19,367 bases of DNA, from the NCBI GenBank assembly GCA_002717285.1, contig PBDF01000006.1:117254-136620 (forward strand), read 5' to 3'. The stretch comes from Magnetovibrio sp. GTDB taxonomy: Bacteria > Pseudomonadota > Alphaproteobacteria > Rhodospirillales_A > JABHCV01. The notes below the pieces were generated by a model. The model was not told the origin of the DNA and searched no databases. It worked only from the letters and a program-made list of their open reading frames with translations. Below are positions 7,325 through 14,801 of this stretch, piece after piece; position 1 is the first letter of the stretch, and the number at the start of each line of letters is the position of its first letter. A program made the translations under genes and the position numbers.

Positions 7325-8530
7325 ATGAGTAAATTGCATGAACAAAGAGCCTCTATCCTTGGCCATAATTTCGTTTCAAATGCTTTCTGGCGCATGTTTC
7401 CGGCAGGTATGCGCAGGCGTTGGTGGTTGTTCCGTTTTTTTGATTTAATTGCAAGAAAAATACCCATACCTTGGCAGCGTAGGGGTTTGGTTGTGGTTCG
7501 TATGGACGGTATCGGTGATATGGTATTGTTTCGCACATCACTCGACCATTATACTGAGGTCTTCGGTGTTGAAATGTCACAAATTACCATCATCGGCTGC
7601 GAAAGCTGGGAGGCAATTTCAGACGAGGTATTTTGTGACTATAAGACTTTAATCATTAATGAGCATAACTTTGCGCGTAGACCGCTTTACCGTTTCTGGG
7701 TTTCGTTGAAAGTACGCGCCCTTAATCCTTCGATTAGTGTTTGTGACTCATACATGCGCAGGGTGTTGATGGCGGATAGCCTAGTTTGGATCTTAGGTGC
7801 GCCAAGGACAGTATCATCGTTACCTTTTATCAACGAGCGAACCCGAGATGAATATTTATTTTATCTTAGTCAGGTAGAAGAAGTTGTTCAGACGGGTCAT
7901 TACCCGCTTCATGAGGTTGAGCGTCATTATAATTTTTTGTCTGCTGTTGCCGGTCGCAAAATAAAGCCGGTGCCACCCCAAATTTCATGGCGACAGACTA
8001 AACCACCGAAACAGTTTATAGATAGTAAAATTCAATATGCTGTCCTTAATCCTGGTTGTAATGAGTATGGCAGACGCTGGCCTTTGGAAAAATATCAGCA
8101 ATTAGCAAAAAAGATCGTTGATAGAGGTTTAAAGGTGATTTTCATTGGCGGACACGACGAGCGTCTTGGTAAAATAAATAAACGTGGCGGCAATGTTATT
8201 GATTTAATTGGTAAAACTGACTTACCGCAATTACTTGACCTAATCAACCATGCGCAATTAGTGGTCAGTAACGATACCGGACCAGCTCATCTTTCCATTG
8301 CACTTCAAACACCAACTCTTGTTGTTGTAGGTGGTGGCCATTTTGGGTGTTTTGTTCCATATCCTCAAAATATTCGGCCAGACCATGCACGTTTTGTATA
8401 TCATAAAATGGATTGTTATCACTGTTTCTGGAATTGTCCTAAGCGGGCATCGAAGTATGACGTCTTCCCCTGTATTGAAGCTGTTGAGATCAACAAGGTT
8501 TGGGATGCGGCTGATCAATTATTGTCTTAA
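7325..8530 (+). CDS. Glycosyltransferase family 9 (heptosyltransferase-like) protein
   Basis: A 401-residue GT9 protein, distantly paralogous to the preceding gene. A basic N-terminal extension (MRRRWWLFRFFDLIARK) could associate with the inner membrane. Core motifs are GLVVVRMDGIGDMVLFRTSLDHY (about 58-80), YAVLNPGCNEYGRRWPLEKYQQLA, VIFIGGHDE, and the donor-site LINHAQLVVSNDTGPAHLSIA. The cysteine cluster C364-x2-C367-x3-C371-x11-C383 mirrors that of the upstream gene. This copy keeps the classical SNDTGPAHL motif, whereas the upstream copy has SVDTAAMHL, suggesting different donors or acceptors. No clear ribosome-binding site, so translation may be coupled to the first gene. Substrate unknown. 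Confidence 0.87.
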   Translation: MSKLHEQRASILGHNFVSNAFWRMFPAGMRRRWWLFRFFDLIARKIPIPWQRRGLVVVRMDGIGDMVLFRTSLDHYTEVFGVEMSQITIIGCESWEAISDEVFCDYKTLIINEHNFARRPLYRFWVSLKVRALNPSISVCDSYMRRVLMADSLVWILGAPRTVSSLPFINERTRDEYLFYLSQVEEVVQTGHYPLHEVERHYNFLSAVAGRKIKPVPPQISWRQTKPPKQFIDSKIQYAVLNPGCNEYGRRWPLEKYQQLAKKIVDRGLKVIFIGGHDERLGKINKRGGNVIDLIGKTDLPQLLDLINHAQLVVSNDTGPAHLSIALQTPTLVVVGGGHFGCFVPYPQNIRPDHARFVYHKMDCYHCFWNCPKRASKYDVFPCIEAVEINKVWDAADQLLS

Positions 8531-8699
8531 AGTTATGGTGTTTTTGTTATAACCAAGTTTTCGAGGCTCTAATTGATTTTAATGCTCCAGAATCAGCCTA
8601 AGTGAATCTTGACGAGACTGCTAACCATTTTTGTTTTTATCAAGTACATTTGGATCGATGGGGGTCTTAAACAGTTAGCTCCATGCTCATAATATTCAC

Positions 8700-9959
8700 T
8701 TAATTTCGCATCATTAATCCATCAATTAAAGATTGACGATAAGCTCGATAAGCAGGAATAGTGCCAATAATTGTTCCTGCGATAATAATAACGATAACTA
8801 TGTAAATTTCGCGTAAGCTTAGCATACTTAAAGAAATAAATACTCCAAACTGATCATTAACTATTGGTTGAACGATAATTTGAGTTATGTACAACAGCAA
8901 AATACCAGTTAGCGTGCCAACTAGGGTAAGGACGGTTGATTCAAATAGAAATAAACCAAAAATATGTATTGGTCTGGCACCAACAGATCTGAGAATTGCC
9001 ATTTCTCGACGGCGTTCATTCAAATTGGCAAGTAACATTGTCAGCATACCTATCAAGCCGCTTATAACGACAAATGCTGAGATTAGGGAGAGGGATGTTT
9101 CGGCTGTTCCCATGAGATTCCAGAGTTCCTGTAGTGCGGCTCCAGGCAGAATTGCGAGAAGAGGTTCCTCTCTATATTGGTTAATAGAGCGCTGCATTGA
9201 AAAGGTAGAAAGCCGGGATTTTAGACCAACTAGAAATGCCGTGATAGCTCTCGGTTGAAGTTTCTTTTTTCGTACTTCGTTAGCACTGATGTTTCTTCCA
9301 GGAATATGTGAGCCATTTTTCCAGTTGATATGTATTGCCTCAATCGCTCTTAGGCTTACGTGCACAGTGCGGTCTACTGGTGTTCCTGTTTTGCGAAGGA
9401 TTCCAGAAATTCGGAAGGGTTTATCATCATGCTTTGTAAAACCTTCTTGTCCCAATCCATGGTTAACAACGATTTGGTCCCCAAGTTTATAACTAAGGCT
9501 TGTAGCAACATCTGACCCAATAACCGCATCAAATAGATCTTCAAAAGGGGCACCACTCAAAAAATTTAATGATCTTTTATCGCCATAAAGGTAGTATCTA
9601 AAGTAGTCTGTATTAGTACCCAAAACACGAAAACCTTTATGAGAGTCTCCAAGTGAAAAGGGGACAGTCCAAGCAACATTGGGATCACTTGCAATGTCGA
9701 TGTAACTTTTCCAAGTCACGTTGTTCGTGGCATTTCCTATCCTGAAAATGGAATATAATAAAAGTTGTATTGCCCCGCTGCGTGCTCCAACAATTAAGTC
9801 AGTACTTGATATTGTAGAGGAAAAACTTGTTTTTGTTTTATTTTTTATTCTTTCCACTCCAAGCAGCAACATAACACTTATCGCTATGGAAAAAACTGTC
9901 AGAAAGGCTGTTGTTTTCCGATCAAGTAAGCTTTTAATGCAAAGCGAAATAGTGGGCAT
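8700..9959 (-). CDS. ABC transporter permease, FtsX/MacB type (PA4065-like)
   Basis: 419 residues with the MacB/LolC architecture: TM1 at about 17-35, a large periplasmic domain (about 40-285), then three TM helices (about 289-311, 334-360, 386-406). The intracellular motif NERRREMAILRSVGARP after TM2 is the hallmark coupling segment of FtsX-type permeases. Such proteins are mechanotransmitters or extractors rather than channel-type importers. It starts 7 bases after the ATPase stop, with AAAAGAG about 11 bases upstream, so the two form one transporter. With the DUF2796 and DUF3299 neighbours it matches the P. aeruginosa PA4063-PA4066 set, which is repressed by zinc through Zur. Substrate not proven; zinc-linked by context. 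Confidence 0.9.
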   Translation of the reverse strand: MPTISLCIKSLLDRKTTAFLTVFSIAISVMLLLGVERIKNKTKTSFSSTISSTDLIVGARSGAIQLLLYSIFRIGNATNNVTWKSYIDIASDPNVAWTVPFSLGDSHKGFRVLGTNTDYFRYYLYGDKRSLNFLSGAPFEDLFDAVIGSDVATSLSYKLGDQIVVNHGLGQEGFTKHDDKPFRISGILRKTGTPVDRTVHVSLRAIEAIHINWKNGSHIPGRNISANEVRKKKLQPRAITAFLVGLKSRLSTFSMQRSINQYREEPLLAILPGAALQELWNLMGTAETSLSLISAFVVISGLIGMLTMLLANLNERRREMAILRSVGARPIHIFGLFLFESTVLTLVGTLTGILLLYITQIIVQPIVNDQFGVFISLSMLSLREIYIVIVIIIAGTIIGTIPAYRAYRQSLIDGLMMRN

Positions 9960-9966
9960 AAATTTG

Positions 9967-10662
9967 TTACTCTTTTTGTCTAGCTTGATTGAGGTCTGTC
10001 AGTAAAACAGTTCTGTCAAAGAAACTCTCCAAATATGAGTCGTGACTGACAAAAATCAGAGTTATCTTTGTGTTACACACCTCTTGAAACAGTAAATCAA
10101 GAAAGGAGCCTCTAACATCCAAGTCTAAAGATGATGTTGGCTCATCAGCAATTATTAATTCAGGTGAGCCAATTATAGATCTCGCTGCCGCAACTCGTTG
10201 CTGTTGCCCTATGCTTAACTGTGAGACTGGTTGGGAGATAGTTGTTGTTAAATCGAGCTTAAGAGCTGAGAGGATGCGTTTTGCCTCTTCCTCGATGGTA
10301 CTGGCTTGTGATAGTGCCCGTTGACGCCTTTTTGTTGAAAATCGGCAAGGTAATGTCACATTTTCGATTAAGGATAGATATGGAATTAGGTTAAACATTT
10401 GAAAAATGTAACCAATATGGTCTGCTCGAAAGGCGTCACGTTCAGCGCTTCCTAATTCAAACAAGTTGGTGCTCATTACGGAGATTGACCCAGTCTCAGG
10501 AATGGAGACTCCGCCAAGAAGATTCAAAAGGGTTGTTTTACCGCTACCGCTAGGTCCTTTGATGAAAACTCTTTCGCCACATTTCACCCGAAATTTTGGT
10601 ATTTGCAGAAGTATTGGGTCATCTTTTTTCCATCGAAAGCACGTATTTTCTAGTTTTATCAT
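9967..10662 (-). CDS. ABC transporter ATP-binding protein, LolD/MacB-like (PA4064-like)
   Basis: A 231-residue cytoplasmic ATPase driving the adjacent FtsX-type permease. From the ATG at 10662, motifs are Walker A GPSGSGKT (36-43), Q-loop glutamine 88, signature LSIGQQQRV (149-157), Walker B LIIADEPTSSLD (169-180) and the H-loop His207. The signature carries Ile where the canonical LSGGQ has Gly. I chose the ATG; a GTG nine bases upstream (10671) is in frame, and neither has a strong Shine-Dalgarno. A perfect 11-base palindrome CTCACAGTGAG (10667-10677) sits just upstream of the start. The gene follows the DUF2796 gene by about 40 bases and is separated from the permease by 7, so one transcript is likely. 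Confidence 0.93.
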   Translation of the reverse strand: MIKLENTCFRWKKDDPILLQIPKFRVKCGERVFIKGPSGSGKTTLLNLLGGVSIPETGSISVMSTNLFELGSAERDAFRADHIGYIFQMFNLIPYLSLIENVTLPCRFSTKRRQRALSQASTIEEEAKRILSALKLDLTTTISQPVSQLSIGQQQRVAAARSIIGSPELIIADEPTSSLDLDVRGSFLDLLFQEVCNTKITLIFVSHDSYLESFFDRTVLLTDLNQARQKE

Positions 10663-10702
10663 GCAGCTCACAGTGAGGACTGATGTTTATATCGAATTTG
10701 TA

Positions 10703-11308
10703 CTAAAACTCTAATATAGCTGATGACGGTGTCAATTCAAATGCGCTCTGAATATGCGGTAAAATTATTTGTACAGTTAATTTGCGTGTATTGGGAAAGT
10801 TTTTAAAAAGCAAAACTTCAATAGTTTTTACATTTTTAATTGCACCACATTTGAATTCGTATATGGCGTGAAATTCAGAGTGAATATCATTTTTAGAGTG
10901 ATCATCATGTTCTGATTTTTTATGACTGTGTCCATGGTCTTTCGCTTTGTGGCCATGCCCATGATCTTTTTCTTTGTGATGGGTATTCTGGTCTCCAATT
11001 ATTGTAGAGTCAATTTTTACGTCAATTATTTGACATCTTGCATTTGCAGGAAATGAAAATAATTCTTTTGCATTATTCAAAACAGAGAGAGCATTTTTGA
11101 TGATGGCCTTATCTTTATCATTTTTTGGCTTATGCTCAAACCCAACAATGTTATATGCAGGTGTTTGCAATTCTAACAAGATTGTTTGGGCCTCAAATGC
11201 TATGTTTAGGTTCCCGTTTCCATGAGTGTGTGCATCAAGTTGTCGTTCAGATGAGTCAGCTTTTGCCAAGAAAATAGGAAATAGGGCACAAATTACCAAA
11301 TAGCGCAT
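10703..11308 (-). CDS. DUF2796 / ZrgA-like histidine-rich periplasmic protein
   Basis: About 201 residues with an N-terminal signal peptide (MRYLVICALFPIFLAKA, cleavage near 17). The mature start has DAHTHGNGNLNIAFE (25-39), the typical His-containing opening of DUF2796/ZrgA proteins. A histidine-rich linker at 110-147 holds 12 His, including two copies of a KDHGHxHK unit, ideal for Zn(II) binding. Known relatives are V. cholerae ZrgA and P. aeruginosa PA4063, both zinc-regulated. The chosen ATG at 11308 gives a standard signal peptide; a TTG at 11359 in the same frame has an AAGGAAAAGAG sequence upstream and would add 17 residues. A Zur-like palindrome lies upstream at 11401-11434. Probable role: periplasmic zinc binding for the ABC pair. 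Confidence 0.88.
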   Translation of the reverse strand: MRYLVICALFPIFLAKADSSERQLDAHTHGNGNLNIAFEAQTILLELQTPAYNIVGFEHKPKNDKDKAIIKNALSVLNNAKELFSFPANARCQIIDVKIDSTIIGDQNTHHKEKDHGHGHKAKDHGHSHKKSEHDDHSKNDIHSEFHAIYEFKCGAIKNVKTIEVLLFKNFPNTRKLTVQIILPHIQSAFELTPSSAILEF

Positions 11309-11400
11309 CTTGTAGATAAGTAGCAATACAGATTGGTTTGTGTTTTTACTTTTAATCAAAAGAAGCTCTTTTCCTTAATTATAGTTTTAGTATTACGTTA

Positions 11401-11434
11401 TATTCTTTGTTATGTTATAATGTAACAAAGAATA
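11401..11434. promoter_or_regulatory. 34-bp near-perfect palindrome with Zur-box-like core
   Basis: Arms TATTCTTTGTTA (11401-11412) and TAACAAAGAATA (11423-11434) are exact reverse complements. The central TTATAA (11415-11420) is itself palindromic; only two dinucleotides (TG at 11413-11414 and 11421-11422) break symmetry. Inside it, ATGTTATAATGTAACA matches my recollection of the E. coli znuA/znuC Zur site (ATGTTATAATATCACA) at 14 of 16 positions. On the minus strand TTGTTA followed 17 bases later by GAATAT could be a -35/-10 pair for the DUF2796 gene, so a bound repressor would block transcription. There is no T run after it on either strand, arguing against an intrinsic terminator. Confidence 0.65.
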
Positions 11435-11445
11435 GGTCAAAAAAA

Positions 11446-12105
11446 TCATTCGTTGTAATCTTCAATTACTGCATTCTCTATAATATATCCAAATGGTATA
11501 TCATCAGAGCCATCAACCAAAAAGAGACTTCTGCTTGATGCCTCAATGTTCAGATGGCCAGTTACCCAAACGGGACGATATAACTCTTCGACCATCAATT
11601 TTTCTTTAGTGCGAATATATACAATTTGGTTAGGTGGGGGTGGTGGAACATGAATACACGCTCCTATATAAGGAACAAGAAAAAATTCATCCACACCTGA
11701 CTCATTAAACTCAAGGGGTAAAATATAGCCTGCAAGCCGAATGAAGCGTCCATTTAATTCATTGACCACTAACCAACTTCGACGCTCTATTTCTTTTAAA
11801 TATTCATCGTATGTCAATAATAGTGCATTTACATCGAGATTTGCAGATTTAAGGTTGTTAACTAATCTCAGTACTTCCTCACTATCTTCCGAATTTATGG
11901 GCCCCTTTTGATCGTATGCATCGCGGAAGTAGTCGATGCTCTCAAGGTCGTAAAGTTGTTCTTCTGTTAAGTGTTTGAACGGGTCTTCAAGGACTTGCAT
12001 GGTTGGTACCAGGTTACCCCATTCGATTACATATGCTTTCTCTTTTGCAACAAGTATTGTTGTAAAAAGAAAAAAGGTTATTGAAATAATAATTATTCTG
12101 TTCAC
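11446..12105 (-). CDS. DUF3299 domain-containing exported protein (PA4066-like)
   Basis: About 219 residues with an N-terminal signal peptide or anchor (MNRIIIISITFFLFTTILVA). The conserved core includes WLVVNELNGRFIRLAGYILPLEF and the hallmark VPYIGACIHVPPPPPNQ (near 144-160) of DUF3299 proteins. Biochemical function is unknown; family members occur beside DUF2796 and MacB-like ABC genes in Zur-regulated operons (P. aeruginosa PA4066). Here it is first, 86 bases or more from the DUF2796 gene, with the Zur-like palindrome in between, so it may be a separate unit. I chose GTG 12105 because it yields a compact signal peptide; TTG 12132 gives nine extra residues and has no ribosome-binding site. 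Partner of the zinc module by context. Confidence 0.83.
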   Translation of the reverse strand: MNRIIIISITFFLFTTILVAKEKAYVIEWGNLVPTMQVLEDPFKHLTEEQLYDLESIDYFRDAYDQKGPINSEDSEEVLRLVNNLKSANLDVNALLLTYDEYLKEIERRSWLVVNELNGRFIRLAGYILPLEFNESGVDEFFLVPYIGACIHVPPPPPNQIVYIRTKEKLMVEELYRPVWVTGHLNIEASSRSLFLVDGSDDIPFGYIIENAVIEDYNE

Positions 12106-12419
12106 TAATTTGTATTCCAATATTGTATACAAAAAATAATCTGAAGTATCATTTCACCAAAAAGTTAGAATTAAAAAAATATGACTGATTAACGATACTC
12201 ATTATAGAAAATGAGAATTTGAAATTTTGCATGTTAATGCCATTTTATTTAAAAATTTAAATTATTTACATTTAGATGAGGTTATCAGCTCGTATAACAG
12301 AAAAATAAACATTTCTTAATTAAGTATTTCAACTTTATTACTCTCACTATGGCAAATAAAACCTGCAAAAATAATAAACGTTGTGTCTGACAGCTAAACT
12401 GTTTGGGAAGAGTCAATTG
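12106..12419. other. Divergent intergenic region, DUF3299 gene and TPR-sulfotransferase gene
   Basis: This 314-base AT-rich region should contain both promoters. Visible elements are a perfect TTGTATACAA palindrome at 12123-12132, an inverted repeat CTCATT-ATAGAA-AATGAG at 12198-12215, and GTTAT-n8-ATAAC at 12281-12298. The first strand of the Zur-like core seen at 11401-11434 is not repeated here. Weak resemblance of the 12198-12215 repeat to Fur-type operators is not strong enough for a call. GGGAAGAG about 8 bases before ATG 12420 is the ribosome-binding site for the sulfotransferase gene. No coding potential. Confidence 0.45.
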
Positions 12420-14525
12420 ATGAATAGAAAATTGCGGCGTTTACAAAAGAAAGAGGCAAAAAAGAGAGGGTACTCTCATCAAAATCCTGCGGAGGTTTCC
12501 GGTCTTCAAGTGGCCAACGAACTTTATCGATTGGGTAAAATTACTGAAGCAATTCAGACACTAGAAAAGGTACTTGAGATCAATCCCAGAAGCATAGATG
12601 GGGTTAGCTTGCTCGCAATTATAAAAGCTAATAGTGGCGATGTTGATTCTGCATTGAAATTATTCAAAGAGGCGACTTTGATTAGTCCAAAAAATGCGAT
12701 GACGCATTTTAATTTTGGTAGGGCACTAGATGATGCCGGTAGGCCTGATGAGGCTAAAGAATCTTACCATCTATCTCTGAGGATTGATCCAAATAGGGTA
12801 GATGTGCACATTAATCTAGGCAGTCTGTTGATAGATACCGGAGACTTTGATGGTGCTGCCAATCATCTTGAAAAGGCTATTAAAATAGAACCAGACAATG
12901 CACTTGCTCATTCTAATTTAGGTTTGGTATTGAAACATTTGAAACAATTTGATAGAGCTGCATCAAGTTGTATCAAAGCAATTGCAATAAACAAAAAGTA
13001 TCCAAGTGCTCACTACAATCTAGCTTGTATTTATTTTGAAATGGCCCGCATTAAAGACGCATTGTGCAGTTTTCAAGATACTCTTAATTTAAACCCAGAA
13101 TATCTTGAAGCTTGGAATGGTCTAGAAATCGCAGCAAAAATTGACGGCAGTTTTTTTTGGAAAAAATATTTAGGTGATGCTGCTCAGTCTACTGTTTATT
13201 TTGAACTTGTTGAATATTCAATTAAAAAACTAAGGCCTCACGAGGCAAAAGAACAATTTCAAAAGACCATGTTGGCCTTGCCTGAAACAAATAGAGAAGA
13301 GATTCGAGTTATAAGACAAGTGACAGTTTCAGAGAGCACTTGTACGTTACCAAAAAATATGGTTGCTCTTCTCCATTTTGGGCGCAGTGGAACAGGATTA
13401 TTTCATAGTTTGATAGACGACCACCCCGAAATATCCACCCTGCCAAGCATATACTTTCGGGGTTTTTTTAATCCGGGGGTCTGGTCCTCAATCTCTGAAG
13501 GAGGTTACGATGGTCTACCGGAACGCTTTGCTAATAAATTTGCCGTTCTATTTGATGCAAGTTCACCCATCTCAACTCCAGGAAAATTGCATGAGGTATC
13601 ATCTTCACTTGGGATTAAGGAGGGTATGGCTAATGTTGGAGTGAGCCGTGATGAGGTTCTCTCAGTAGATCGTGAAAAGTTTTGTTCGGCCGCCTATTCC
13701 CTAATGCAAAATTATGAAAAGATAAATGCGGGGACATTCTTTTTAATCATTCACGCCGCTTATGAAATGGCAACGGGTAACAAGAGAAAAAAAAATACAG
13801 CTTTTTATCACATACATAATCCTGACGATTTTGCTCTACTGAATTTCTTACGTTATAATCCTATGGCAAGGCTGGTGACAATGGTTCGTGAGCCTATTGA
13901 ATGTTGTGAGTCTTGGCTTCGCAAAAATTTTGAACAAAACAATTATAAGGATATGGTTCATCAAATAATTTCTATGCTCTTTGGCCTAGATCAAGTGGTT
14001 TTCCAAACACAAGATTCAGTTGGGATACGCCTTGAGGATCTAAAAAAAAATCCAAAGGGCACCTTGCAGGCTTTTTGTCATTGGCTTGGGATTGAAGAAA
14101 CGCCGAGCTTGTATGAGATGACAGCTCAAGGGAAAAAGTGGTGGGGTGATCCGAGCAGTCCTGATTTTAATCACAATGAAGCTATGTCTCCCTTTGGCAT
14201 GTTTCCTAAAAACCGAACTGTTGGAAACATATTTAATGAGGATGACTTGCTAGTATTTGAAACTCTGTTTTATCCAATAAGCGTTCACTTTGAATACTTA
14301 GAGAGGGATACGGGCGGGCTCAGAAGAAATTTGGAGAAAGTTTTTCCTTTGCTTGATCAAATGTTAGGCTTTGAAAAGATTATTGCGGAGAGGTCTAACG
14401 TAAACTACGAAACTTTTGTAAGTAGTTCTTCTTATAAATTACTGCGCAGGGCCTTAAATTACCGCTTGAAAGTACTCAAGGAGTTCAATGATTATCCCAA
14501 TATCATCTCTAAACTGAAAATATAA
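12420..14525 (+). CDS. TPR-repeat sulfotransferase fusion protein
   Basis: About 701 residues. A basic N-terminus (MNRKLRRLQKKEAKKRG) leads into about six tetratricopeptide repeats (residues about 28-240, with repeated A-x3-Y/F-x7-P patterns). A sulfotransferase-like domain begins near 313: LLHFGRSGTGLFHSLIDDHP has the P-loop-like PAPS-binding loop (FGRSGTG at 320-326), and MVREPIECCESWLRKNF (about 488-504) resembles the 3'-phosphate-binding RxP region. Related proteins occur in marine and surface-glycan loci, where TPRs position a glycan, peptide or lipid acceptor. The acceptor is unknown. ATG 12420 is preceded by GGGAAGAG; a TTG at 12381 in frame adds 13 residues and seems unlikely. Transcribed divergently from the zinc module. 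Confidence 0.82.
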   Translation: MNRKLRRLQKKEAKKRGYSHQNPAEVSGLQVANELYRLGKITEAIQTLEKVLEINPRSIDGVSLLAIIKANSGDVDSALKLFKEATLISPKNAMTHFNFGRALDDAGRPDEAKESYHLSLRIDPNRVDVHINLGSLLIDTGDFDGAANHLEKAIKIEPDNALAHSNLGLVLKHLKQFDRAASSCIKAIAINKKYPSAHYNLACIYFEMARIKDALCSFQDTLNLNPEYLEAWNGLEIAAKIDGSFFWKKYLGDAAQSTVYFELVEYSIKKLRPHEAKEQFQKTMLALPETNREEIRVIRQVTVSESTCTLPKNMVALLHFGRSGTGLFHSLIDDHPEISTLPSIYFRGFFNPGVWSSISEGGYDGLPERFANKFAVLFDASSPISTPGKLHEVSSSLGIKEGMANVGVSRDEVLSVDREKFCSAAYSLMQNYEKINAGTFFLIIHAAYEMATGNKRKKNTAFYHIHNPDDFALLNFLRYNPMARLVTMVREPIECCESWLRKNFEQNNYKDMVHQIISMLFGLDQVVFQTQDSVGIRLEDLKKNPKGTLQAFCHWLGIEETPSLYEMTAQGKKWWGDPSSPDFNHNEAMSPFGMFPKNRTVGNIFNEDDLLVFETLFYPISVHFEYLERDTGGLRRNLEKVFPLLDQMLGFEKIIAERSNVNYETFVSSSSYKLLRRALNYRLKVLKEFNDYPNIISKLKI

Positions 14526-14636
14526 GCATCTGATAAGTTTGCATATAAAATAAAGACTGCTCACACAAAAAACTTACTAATTTTATGGCTCAATAATAAA
14601 GAACTTGGCCCATATTTATTGATAAATAGACAGGAG

Positions 14637-14711
14637 TTTTTATTAGTGAAGAACAATAAAAGGGCTTAGCAAGCATTTTTGGTTGTCTGACTCTAGGGAC
14701 AAACCTTGCTT
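14637..14711 (+). ncRNA. Structured RNA stretch upstream of the metY-type gene (leader or 3' end)
   Basis: Between the sulfotransferase and PLP-enzyme genes I see a 7-bp hairpin TTTTATT/AATAAAA (14637-14661) followed by a two-part helix: AGCAAG (14668-14673) with the TTGCT region (14706-14710), and GGTTGTC (14681-14687) with GACAAACC (14698-14705, one bulged A). GCTT-AGC-AAGC (14665-14675) could form a competing hairpin. Sulfhydrylase genes in Alphaproteobacteria often carry SAM-II or SAM-V riboswitches, but I could not match the conserved downstream GCTAAA-type segment. If the promoter suggested at 14706-14733 is real, this belongs to the preceding transcript instead. Confidence 0.3.
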
Positions 14712-14733
14712 TAAATAAAATAAACTGTATTAT
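14706..14733 (+). promoter_or_regulatory. Possible promoter of the metY-type gene
   Basis: TTGCTT (14706-14711) and TATTAT (14728-14733) are separated by 16 bases, with a TG dinucleotide immediately before the -10 (extended -10). The gene start is about 70 bases downstream. Sequence resemblance only, in a very AT-rich stretch where such matches are common. Confidence 0.35.
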
Positions 14734-14801
14734 ATTTTTGTAAAATATGAATTAAATAACAAATTATTTTGTACAATAAAAGTTTATATGAGGAGAGCTT
14801 A

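Noticed and set aside
8531..8699. Terminator between the GT9 and permease genes
   Set aside because: AGGC/GCCT and TGATT/AATCA pairings exist near 8564-8601, but with a bulge, a long loop and no T tract on either strand.
9721..10005. Plus-strand frames opposite the ABC permease and ATPase
   Set aside because: Antisense to clearly coding, motif-bearing genes; residue composition lacks any family signature.
11401..11434. Intrinsic terminator for the DUF3299 gene
   Set aside because: Symmetric hairpin is strong, but no T tract follows on either strand; an operator fits better.
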